Shown piece by piece: positions 14,027 through 20,358 of a stretch of 20,358 nt of DNA. The DNA comes from Actinomycetes bacterium (GTDB taxonomy: Bacteria; Actinomycetota; Actinomycetes; Actinomycetales; Microbacteriaceae): NCBI GenBank assembly GCA_023386675.1, contig JAEWJG010000397.1:1-20358 (forward strand), read 5' to 3'. Each line of letters starts with the position of its first letter. Positions within the stretch are counted from its first letter, which is position 1. A program made the position numbers and the translations under genes. The notes beneath the pieces are model-generated. The model saw only the letters and a program-made list of their open reading frames with translations. It was not told where the DNA came from and ran no database searches.

Positions 14027-14054
14027 AACGGTATGACGTTCGTCGAACAATCGT
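14007..14054 (+). repeat. 12-bp direct repeat flanking the MFS start codon
   Basis: TCGAACAATCGT occurs at 14007-14018 and 14043-14054, 36 bp apart; the second copy lies inside the coding region (codons 4-8). Each copy contains the right half-site of the 13993-14014 operator, so the second copy may be an extra repressor half-site. Around it, GTTCG-T-CGAAC (14038-14048) is a small palindrome. Confidence 0.5.
14017..14037. promoter_or_regulatory. Second inverted repeat, over the MFS -10 box and start codon
   Basis: GTCGTACCGT and ACGGTATGAC are 10-nt arms with one mismatch around a central A. The element covers the -10 box and the ATG. It may be a second repressor site. Confidence 0.5.
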
Positions 14055-15220
14055 ACCGCAGGTCGCTTCCTGCGCTGATCGTGCTCGCGCTCGGGCTCTT
14101 CGTCGTGGGCACGAACGCGTTCGTGATCGCCGGCCTGCTGCCGCGCGTGGCCGCCGGCCTCGGCGCCACCGGGACCGAGGTGAGCTGGTCGATCACGAGC
14201 TACTCGCTCGTCGTGGCGGTCGCCGCGCCGGCCGTCTCCATCCTGCTGCCGCGTGTCCCGCGCGCGACCCTCATGGCCGCCGGTCTCGCGGTCTTCGCCG
14301 TCGGAACGGCCGTCTCCGCCCTCGCGCCCGACCTGACCGTGTTCATCGCCGGCCGCACCTTCTCCGGCCTCGGGGGAGCGGCTCTCGTCCCGACGGCGAC
14401 CGCGGCCGCCGCCTCCCTCGCCCGTCCCGAGAAGCGCGGGCAGGCGCTCGCCATCGTCGGCGCCGGCTTCACCCTCGCCACGGCCGTCGGCTCGCCGCTC
14501 GGCACAGCCGTGGGCGGCGTCGCCGGCTGGCGCTTCGCACTGTGGTGCATCGTCGGCATCGCCGCGGTGCTCGTGATCGCCATCCCACTGGTCGTCCGCG
14601 GCGTTCCCGTGCCGCCCGCGGTGACGCTCACACGTCGGCTCGCCCCGCTCGCCGACCTGCGCATCGTCGCCCCGCTCGGCACGACGCTGCTGATGATCGC
14701 CGGTTTCAACATCGTCTACATCTTCTCGGCGGCCGTGACCCACGCATCCACCGGCGGCTCTGGGACGCTCCTCGCCGTGCTCCTGCTGGCCTACGGCGTC
14801 GCCGGGATCGCGGGCAACGCCATCGCCGGCCCGCTCACGGACCGCTTCGGCAGCCGACCGGTGGCGCTCATCGCGCTCGGCGCCCAGGCACTGACGCTCG
14901 TGGTGCTCGCGTTCTCGGAAGCATCCTTCGTAGCCACCGTCGTGGTGTTCGCGGTCTGGGGCGTCGCGGCGTTCGCGATCGCCATCCCGGTGCAGCATCG
15001 TCTGGTGCACGTCGAGCCGGAGAGCGCCGCGCTCGCGCTGTCGTGGTACTCGACGGCGATGTACGTCGGCATCGCGATCGCACCGCCGATCGGGACGCTC
15101 GCGCTGGCAACCGGAGGAGCGGTCGCCGTGCCGCTCGCCGGCGCGGTCGTCACGGTGGCGGCGCTCGCGGTGTTCCTCCTCGGATACCTCGCGCGCACGC
15201 CGCGCACCGTGCCGGCCTGA
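14033..15220 (+). CDS. MFS efflux transporter, DHA1-type
   Basis: This 12-helix inner-membrane transporter probably exports a small organic molecule using the proton gradient. The 395-residue protein begins with a short cytoplasmic tail, then helix 1 (ALGLFVVGTNAFVIAGLLPRVA), the pattern of AraJ/Cmx/PbuE-like DHA1 exporters. Other visible features are VPTATAAAASLARPEKRGQALAIVGAGFTLATAVGSPLG (helices 4-5 region) and the mid-protein GPLTDRFGSRP loop, a repeat of motif A. The ATG at 14033 is fixed by the promoter 6 nt before it. A divergent ArsR repressor gene and paired operators suggest substrate-induced expression. The substrate could be a drug or, given the neighbouring genes, a nucleobase as for PbuE; sequence does not decide. 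It ends 16 bp from the convergent mutase gene. Confidence 0.88.
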   Translation: MTFVEQSYRRSLPALIVLALGLFVVGTNAFVIAGLLPRVAAGLGATGTEVSWSITSYSLVVAVAAPAVSILLPRVPRATLMAAGLAVFAVGTAVSALAPDLTVFIAGRTFSGLGGAALVPTATAAAASLARPEKRGQALAIVGAGFTLATAVGSPLGTAVGGVAGWRFALWCIVGIAAVLVIAIPLVVRGVPVPPAVTLTRRLAPLADLRIVAPLGTTLLMIAGFNIVYIFSAAVTHASTGGSGTLLAVLLLAYGVAGIAGNAIAGPLTDRFGSRPVALIALGAQALTLVVLAFSEASFVATVVVFAVWGVAAFAIAIPVQHRLVHVEPESAALALSWYSTAMYVGIAIAPPIGTLALATGGAVAVPLAGAVVTVAALAVFLLGYLARTPRTVPA

Positions 15221-15236
15221 ACCGCGGAAGAGGCCG

Positions 15237-16946
15237 CTAGGCCGTCAGCAGCCGCATCGCCTCGGCGAGGGCGGCCACGCGGGAGGTCGCGGTCGCGCGC
15301 CGCTCCTCCACGGTGCCCTCGTCGCTCGAGGCATCGATGTAGATCTTGAGCTTCGGCTCGGTGCCGCTGGGGCGGACCATGACGCGGGAGCCGTCCTCGA
15401 GCAGGATGCGCAGCACGTCGCTCGGCGGGAGGCCGCCGAAGCCGTCCTTCAGATCGTCGATCTGCGTCACCTTGACCTCGCCGAGGTGGCTCGGCGGAGT
15501 GGATCGCAGCGCCTCCATGATCTCGCCGATCCGCGAGAGATCGGTCACCCGGAGGGAGATCTGGTCGCTCGCGAAGAACCCGAAGCGCTCGGCGAACGCG
15601 TCCAGTCGCTGGGCCACCGTGGTCCCGTCGGCGGCCAGGCCGTTCGCCAGGTCGAGGAACGCGACCGCGGCCGAGATGCCGTCCTTGTCGCGGACCGTGT
15701 CCGGGTTCACGAGGTAGCCGAGGGCTTCCTCGTACCCGTAGATCAGCCCGGGCGCGCGCGAGACCCACTTGAAGCCGGTCAGCGTGTCGGCGAAATCCAG
15801 CCGGTACGCGCGGGCGACCGCCGCGAGAGCGGGGGAGGAGACGATGGAGCAGGCCAGCGTGCCGATCGGACCGCGGTCGTCCGCCCGGTCGGTCGCGAGC
15901 TCGGCCGCGCGCCAGCCGAGCAGCGCCCCGACCTCGTTGCCCGAGAGCCGGCGGTAGCCGTCCGCGCTCGACGGATCCGGGATGGCGACGGCGAGACGGT
16001 CGGCGTCCGGGTCGTTGGCGATCACCAGGTCGGCGCCTGCGTCGCGCGCGGCGGCGAAGGACAGGTCCATCGCCCCGGGCTCCTCCGGGTTCGGGAACGC
16101 CACGGTCGGGAACGCGGGATCGGGATCGATCTGCGCTGTCACCGGGGTCGGCTCGGCGAAACCGGCGCGCGCGAACACCTCGCGCGCGGTGCGCCAGCCG
16201 ACGCCGTGCATCGCCGTGTAGACGAACGAGACGGCGTCCCGCGGGGTCTCGATCGCGGCGACCGCGACGGTCGCCGCGATGTACGCCTGCTCGACGTCGT
16301 CCGCGGCGACTTCGTACCGGTCGGAGCGCGGGAGGTCGGCCACGCTGCCCTGGGCGACGTCCAGGATGTGCGCGGCGATCTCCGCATCCACCGGGGACAC
16401 GATCTGCGAGCCGCGGTTCTCGCCGCCCAGGTACACCTTGTAGCCGTTGTCGTTGGGCGGGTTGTGGCTGGCGGTGACCATGACGCCCGCGCTCGCGTCC
16501 AGGTGCCGGACCGCGAACGCGAGCACCGGCGTCGGCAGGAGACGGGGGAGCAGGATCGCGTGCACGCCCGCGCCGGCCATGAGCTCCGCGGTGTCGCGGG
16601 CGAAGACGTCGGAGTTCTTCCGGCCGTCGTATCCGATCACGACCGACGGCGTGCCGCCCTCCGCGTGCTCCAGGAGCCAACGGCCGAAACCGGCGGCGGC
16701 TTGGGCGACCAGCACGCGGTTCATCCGGTTCGGGCCGGCGGCGATGGCGCCGCGCAGGCCGGCCGTGCCGAAGGCGAGGCGCTCGTCGAACCGCGAATGC
16801 AGGTCGGCGACGGCCTCATCCGAGCCGGACTCGGCCGCGACGATCAGCGACTCGAGCTCGTCCCGGGTCTCCGGGTCCGGATCCTGCGCCAGCCACGCGC
16901 GGGCCTCGGCGAGCAGCTGCGGGGTGTCCTTCGCCGCGTCGCTCAC
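15237..16946 (-). CDS. Phosphohexomutase-family enzyme (phospho-sugar mutase, possible phosphopentomutase)
   Basis: Enzymes of this family move a phosphate between C1 and C6 (or C5) of a sugar. The 569-residue protein has all four domains. These include FGTAGLRG (59-66), the phosphoserine loop TASHNP (158-163, active Ser160), the magnesium loop DPDADR (312-317), and RPSGTEPKLKIY near the C-terminus for phosphate binding. The length and the DERLAFGTAGLRG start match the PGM2/PmmB-type branch. The start codon overlaps the purine nucleoside phosphorylase stop (ATGA), as in the M. tuberculosis deoD-pmmB pair. Context therefore favours ribose-1-phosphate to ribose-5-phosphate conversion, although many databases would label it phosphomannomutase. 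No DeoB-type phosphopentomutase is present in the window. Confidence 0.9.
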   Translation of the reverse strand: MSDAAKDTPQLLAEARAWLAQDPDPETRDELESLIVAAESGSDEAVADLHSRFDERLAFGTAGLRGAIAAGPNRMNRVLVAQAAAGFGRWLLEHAEGGTPSVVIGYDGRKNSDVFARDTAELMAGAGVHAILLPRLLPTPVLAFAVRHLDASAGVMVTASHNPPNDNGYKVYLGGENRGSQIVSPVDAEIAAHILDVAQGSVADLPRSDRYEVAADDVEQAYIAATVAVAAIETPRDAVSFVYTAMHGVGWRTAREVFARAGFAEPTPVTAQIDPDPAFPTVAFPNPEEPGAMDLSFAAARDAGADLVIANDPDADRLAVAIPDPSSADGYRRLSGNEVGALLGWRAAELATDRADDRGPIGTLACSIVSSPALAAVARAYRLDFADTLTGFKWVSRAPGLIYGYEEALGYLVNPDTVRDKDGISAAVAFLDLANGLAADGTTVAQRLDAFAERFGFFASDQISLRVTDLSRIGEIMEALRSTPPSHLGEVKVTQIDDLKDGFGGLPPSDVLRILLEDGSRVMVRPSGTEPKLKIYIDASSDEGTVEERRATATSRVAALAEAMRLLTA

Positions 16947-17776
16947 AGCGCCTCCACGATCTGGGCGAGGAGGGCACTGATCACCGGCTCGGCGGCGCGG
17001 CCCGCGTCGATGACCTCCTGGTGGCTCAACGGGGTCTTCTGGATGCCCGCCGCCAGGTTGGTGACGAGCGACATGCCGAGGATCTCCATCCCGGCCTGGC
17101 GCGCGGCGATCGCCTCGAGGGCGGTGGACATGCCGACGATGTGGCCTCCGATGGCCTTCGCCATCTGCACCTCGGCCGGCGTCTCGTAGTGCGGGCCGCG
17201 GAACTGCGTGTACACGCCCTCGTCGAGCGACGGGTCGATGGTGCGGGCGATGTCACGGAGCCGCCGCGAGTAGAGGTCGGTCAGGTCGATGAAGGTCGCG
17301 CCCTCCAGCGGGGAGTCGGCCGTCAGGTTGATGTGGTCGCTGATCAGCACGGGGGTACCGGGCTTCCAGTGCTCCTTGATGCCGCCTGCGCCGTTGGTGA
17401 GGACCATCGTGGTCGCTCCGGCCGCGGCCGCGGTGCGCACGCTGGGTACGACGCGGCGGCCGCCGTGGGTCTCGTAGTAGTGCGTGCGGGCGCCGATGAC
17501 GAGGGCGCGCTTGCCGTTCGCCAGGCGGATGGAGCGCAGCGTACCGACGTGCCCCTCCAGGGCGGGCTTGCTGAAGCCGACGATCTCGGTCGCCGGGACG
17601 GTTGCGACGGTCTCGCCGATGAGGTCGGCGGCCCTGCCCCAGCCGCTGCCGAGGGTGAGCGCGATGTCGTGGCGCTCCACGCCGGTCTTCTCGGCCAGCT
17701 GGGAGGCGGCTTCGCGCGCGATCCCGAACGGGTCGGCGGCGGGGTCGTCGAGGGGATTGGTGAAGGAATCCGACAT
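16943..17776 (-). CDS. Purine nucleoside phosphorylase, trimeric type
   Basis: This cytosolic enzyme splits inosine, guanosine and their deoxy forms with phosphate into base and (deoxy)ribose-1-phosphate. The 277-residue length and the motifs are those of the trimeric (PF01048, mammalian-like) class. They are GSGWG (43-47, phosphate loop), ARTHYYE (96-102), NGAGG (128-132), GPHYETPAE (194-202, with the base-site Glu) and TNLAAG (239-244, with the purine-binding Asn240). The ATG at 17776 is preferred over an upstream in-frame start at 17809 because a TAGAGT box ends 7 nt before it. The gene is divergent from lpdA and cotranscribed with the downstream mutase gene. Adenosine is not expected as a substrate of this class, which fits the presence of add. 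Confidence 0.95.
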   Translation of the reverse strand: MSDSFTNPLDDPAADPFGIAREAASQLAEKTGVERHDIALTLGSGWGRAADLIGETVATVPATEIVGFSKPALEGHVGTLRSIRLANGKRALVIGARTHYYETHGGRRVVPSVRTAAAAGATTMVLTNGAGGIKEHWKPGTPVLISDHINLTADSPLEGATFIDLTDLYSRRLRDIARTIDPSLDEGVYTQFRGPHYETPAEVQMAKAIGGHIVGMSTALEAIAARQAGMEILGMSLVTNLAAGIQKTPLSHQEVIDAGRAAEPVISALLAQIVEAL

Positions 17777-17783
17777 GCCCACA

Positions 17784-17789
17784 ACTCTA
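17784..17789 (-). promoter_or_regulatory. Predicted -10 box of the PNP-mutase operon (leaderless)
   Basis: On the minus strand TAGAGT at 17789-17784 lies 7 nt before the ATG at 17776. No ribosome binding site or clear -35 box is seen. Confidence 0.55.
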
Positions 17790-17861
17790 CTGAGCCGCCG
17801 GTTCTCCACAGCGGCCGTCCGCTATGCGCATCGGTGCACCCCATACGGAAGAATGGTCGGC

Positions 17862-19298
17862 ATGGCATATGAATTCGAGCGCAAGCAGCGGCTCGCCGTG
17901 CTCGGCGGCGGTCCCGGCGGGTACGAGGCGGCGCTCGCGGGCGCCCAGCTGGGGGCCGACGTGACCATCGTGGAGCGCTCCGGCGTCGGCGGCTCGGCCG
18001 TCATCACCGACGTCGTGCCCTCGAAGAGCCTCATCGCCACGGCGGAGGCCACCAACTCCATCGGCGAGGCCACCGACCTGGGCGTTCAGTTCTTCTCGCG
18101 AGGCGAGACGGGCAAGCCGGTGCGTCCCGAGCTCGCGGTGAACCTCGCGGCGGTCAACAAGCGGCTGGTGGGCCTGGCGCGCCAGCAGTCCGAAGACATG
18201 CGCGCAGAGCTCGTGCGCTCGGGCGTCCGCATCGTGACCGGTGAGGGGCGCCTCGACGGCGCCGGGGCGGTGATCGTCTCGACCGGCAAGGGCGACTCCG
18301 GCACCGACTTCGATCGAGTGGAGGCCGACACCATCGTCGTCGCGGTCGGCGCGAGCCCGCGCATCCTGCCGTCGGCGGTGCCGGATGGCGAGCGCATCCT
18401 CACCTGGACGCAGCTGTACGACCTGCAGACGGTGCCGTCGCACCTCATCGTCGTCGGTTCCGGCGTGACCGGTGCCGAGTTCGCGTCGGCCTACAACGCG
18501 CTCGGGTCGAAGGTCACGCTGATCTCGTCCCGCGACCAGGTGCTGCCGGGCGAGGACGCGGACGCCGCGGCGGTCATCGAGAACGTCTTCCGGCGCAACG
18601 GCATGCAGGTGCTGTCGAAGTCGCGCGCCGAGTCGGTCGTCCGCACCGAGGACGGCGTGGTCGCGACCCTCACCGACGGGCGCACGATCGAGGGCTCGCA
18701 CTGCCTCATGGCGGTCGGGTCCGTGCCGAACACCGCCGACATCGGGTTGGAGGAGGCGGGCGTGCAGGTGACGCCGTCCGGCCATATCCGCGTCAACCGC
18801 GTCGCCCGCACGTCGATCCCCAACATCTACGCGGCGGGCGACTGCTCCGACTCGCTGCCGCTCGCCTCCGTCGCGTCCATGCAGGGCCGTACGGCCGTCT
18901 TCCACGCGATGGGCGACGCGGTGAATCCGATCGAGCTGCGCAACGTCAGCTCCAACATCTTCACGCAGCCCGAGATCGCGACCGTCGGCTGGAGCCAGAA
19001 GCAGATCGAGGAGGGCATCGCCCAGGGCGACATCTACAAGCTGCCGCTCAAGTCCAACCCGCGCGCCAAGATGCTCGGTATCCGCGACGGCTTCGTGAAG
19101 CTGTTCGCACGCACCGGGTCGGGCACCGTCATCGGCGGGGTCATCGTCGCGCCGCGCGCGTCCGAGCTGATCTTCCCGCTCGCGCTCGCCGTGGAGCAGC
19201 GCCTCACGGTCGATCAGGTCGCCCGCGCCTTCACGGTGTACCCGTCGCTGTCGGGGTCGATCACCGACGCCGCCCGCGCCATGCACATCGTGCTCTGA
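17862..19298 (+). CDS. lpdA: NAD(P)H-quinone reductase of the LpdA type (disulfide-less flavoprotein)
   Basis: This is a two-dinucleotide-domain FAD flavoprotein related to lipoamide dehydrogenase. The 478-residue protein has an FAD loop GGGPGG (15-20), a second nucleotide loop VVGSGVTGAEF, and the FAD motif IYAAGDC. The redox Cys pair is lost: GGSAVITDVVPSK (43-55) replaces the usual GGTCLNVGCIPSK, giving A46 and V51. The C-terminal His-Glu pair is also absent (YPSLSG). These features and long runs such as ASPRILPSA and PDGERILTW match M. tuberculosis LpdA (Rv3303c), a quinone reductase that does not act on lipoamide. The start at 17862 follows a weak -10-like AAGAAT (17849-17854) by 7 nt; an in-frame ATG at 17853 is the alternative. 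Confidence 0.93.
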   Translation: MAYEFERKQRLAVLGGGPGGYEAALAGAQLGADVTIVERSGVGGSAVITDVVPSKSLIATAEATNSIGEATDLGVQFFSRGETGKPVRPELAVNLAAVNKRLVGLARQQSEDMRAELVRSGVRIVTGEGRLDGAGAVIVSTGKGDSGTDFDRVEADTIVVAVGASPRILPSAVPDGERILTWTQLYDLQTVPSHLIVVGSGVTGAEFASAYNALGSKVTLISSRDQVLPGEDADAAAVIENVFRRNGMQVLSKSRAESVVRTEDGVVATLTDGRTIEGSHCLMAVGSVPNTADIGLEEAGVQVTPSGHIRVNRVARTSIPNIYAAGDCSDSLPLASVASMQGRTAVFHAMGDAVNPIELRNVSSNIFTQPEIATVGWSQKQIEEGIAQGDIYKLPLKSNPRAKMLGIRDGFVKLFARTGSGTVIGGVIVAPRASELIFPLALAVEQRLTVDQVARAFTVYPSLSGSITDAARAMHIVL

Positions 19299-19314
19299 CG
19301 GAAGGCGACCGGGG

Positions 19315-20358
19315 ATGGAGATCGCGCTCGTCATCGGCGTCCTCGCCGTCCTGACGATCGCGGCCGCCACCACGATCGGGCCGAAGTTCGGGGTGGCGTC
19401 GCCGCTCATCCTCGTGGTCGTCGGCATCCTGGTGAGCCTTCTGCCGTTCGTGCCGGCGTTGGAGATCCATCCCGAGTGGGTCATCGCCGGTGTGCTGCCG
19501 CCGCTGCTGTACTCGGCCTCGGTGTCGATGCCCGCGATGACCTTCCGGCGGGAGTTCGGCGCGATCGGCGGGTTGTCCGTGATCCTCGTGATCGTCAGCT
19601 CGGTCGTGCTCGGGCTCTTCTTCGCGTGGATCATCCCCGGGCTCGGTCTCGGCTGGGGCGTGGCCCTCGGCGCGATCGTCAGCCCGACGGATGCGGTGGC
19701 GACGGGCATCGTGAAGCGTGCGGGGGTCTCGCCGCGCGTGGTCGCGATCCTGGAGGGCGAGAGCCTGCTGAACGACGCGACCGCGCTGGTGCTGCTGCGG
19801 GCCGCCGTCGCGGCCGCGGCGGTGGCGACGTTCACGGTCGGGGCGGTGACGCTCTCGTTCGTCTACTCCGTCGTCGTCGCCGTGGTTTTCGGCGGCCTGG
19901 TCGGCTGGCTGAATCTGCTCGTCCGCGCCCGGGTCAAAGACGCGACGGTCAACACCGTGATCTCGTTCACGGTGCCGTTTCTCGCATCCATCCCGGCGGA
20001 GGCGCTCGGGGCGTCGGGACTTGTGGCCGCGGTGGTCGCCGGTCTGGTGACCGGCAGCCGGGCGCCCCGTCTTCTGTCGCCGGAGCATCGGCTCTCGGAT
20101 GCCCAGAACTGGCGGACGGTCGAGCTGATCCTGGAGGGGGTGATCTTCCTCACCATGGGCCTGGAGCTGTTCGGCATCCTCCAGAAGGTCCAGGAGGACC
20201 ACTCCGGTGTGCTCCCGGCCATCGGCATCGCCGCCCTCGCGCTGGTGCTGACCGTCGTCGTGCGTGCGGCGTTCGTCGCGCCGCTCCTGGCGCTGCTCGC
20301 GCGACGCCACCGCCGCGGCCAGCGGATGCGGCCGCGGCTGGAGCAGCTGCAGGAGCAC
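19315..20358 (+). CDS. Na+/H+ antiporter, CPA1 family (C-terminus outside window)
   Basis: This membrane antiporter exchanges protons for sodium or potassium and helps pH and salt control. The window holds the first 348 codons with no stop, so the gene continues past the right edge. About ten hydrophobic helices are visible. The CPA1 hallmarks SPTDAVATGIV (the ion-binding Asp region) and GESLLNDATALVLL (the N-D ion pair) are both present. The visible part ends in a basic stretch rich in Arg and His (RRHRRGQRMRPR), which begins a cytoplasmic region. The ATG at 19315 follows GGAAGG (19300-19305) by 9 nt and lies 16 bp after lpdA, so both are probably one transcript. Confidence 0.9.
   Translation, partial: MEIALVIGVLAVLTIAAATTIGPKFGVASPLILVVVGILVSLLPFVPALEIHPEWVIAGVLPPLLYSASVSMPAMTFRREFGAIGGLSVILVIVSSVVLGLFFAWIIPGLGLGWGVALGAIVSPTDAVATGIVKRAGVSPRVVAILEGESLLNDATALVLLRAAVAAAAVATFTVGAVTLSFVYSVVVAVVFGGLVGWLNLLVRARVKDATVNTVISFTVPFLASIPAEALGASGLVAAVVAGLVTGSRAPRLLSPEHRLSDAQNWRTVELILEGVIFLTMGLELFGILQKVQEDHSGVLPAIGIAALALVLTVVVRAAFVAPLLALLARRHRRGQRMRPRLEQLQEH

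Noticed and set aside
17787..19835. Long minus-strand open frame (682 codons) opposite lpdA and the antiporter gene
   Set aside because: It is antisense to two well-supported genes, has no recognisable domain, and shows the His/Asp/Arg-rich composition of an antisense frame in GC-rich DNA.
1..20358. CRISPR arrays, tRNA or rRNA genes, insertion sequences, prophage or defence genes
   Set aside because: No regular repeat-spacer pattern, tRNA-like cloverleaf, transposase or phage protein was found on either strand; the window looks like core chromosome with metabolic insertions.

Overview
This is a GC-rich chromosomal window from an actinobacterium, most likely a Microbacteriaceae member such as Leifsonia. 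That placement is inferred from protein families and from gene order shared with mycobacteria; no rRNA is present to confirm it. No tRNA, CRISPR array, insertion sequence or prophage gene was seen. Genes are tightly packed and no gene-free stretch exceeds about 200 bp.

Layout, left to right. (1) Positions 1-428, minus strand: the start of sdhD and all of sdhC (succinate dehydrogenase membrane anchors). A perfect 20-bp palindrome at 528-547 separates them from a divergent 74-residue unknown protein (591-815). (2) 822-4397: a mannose-1-phosphate guanylyltransferase (minus), a divergent MgtA-like mannosyltransferase (plus) and a CorA magnesium transporter (plus). (3) 4578-13680, plus strand: a nucleoside uptake and salvage cluster. 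It holds a BMP-family lipoprotein, a strong hairpin, a double-domain ABC ATPase, two permeases, cytidine deaminase, thymidine phosphorylase, adenosine deaminase, and a PTS IIA-IIB pair with no IIC. (4) 13677-15220: an ArsR-type repressor gene divergent from an MFS exporter gene, with a repeat-rich intergenic region. (5) 15237-17776, minus strand: purine nucleoside phosphorylase overlapping a phosphohexomutase/phosphopentomutase. (6) 17862-20358, plus strand: an LpdA-type flavoprotein quinone reductase without redox cysteines, then a CPA1 Na+/H+ antiporter cut by the window edge.

How they fit together. The BMP/ABC importer would bring in nucleosides. Cdd, Add, DeoA and PNP would deaminate and phosphorolyse them, releasing bases and (deoxy)ribose-1-phosphate. 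The sugar-phosphate mutase beside PNP is the natural candidate to convert that product to (deoxy)ribose-5-phosphate. ManC and MgtA form a separate GDP-mannose/glycolipid module.

The two most notable observations are genome-scale ones. First, the core order sdhC / cdd-deoA-add / mutase-PNP / lpdA matches the M. tuberculosis Rv3316 to Rv3303c region with every orientation conserved, and with the importer, mannose, PTS and efflux genes inserted. Second, seven transcription units start with a TANNNT box 6-7 nt before the start codon, which predicts leaderless mRNAs.
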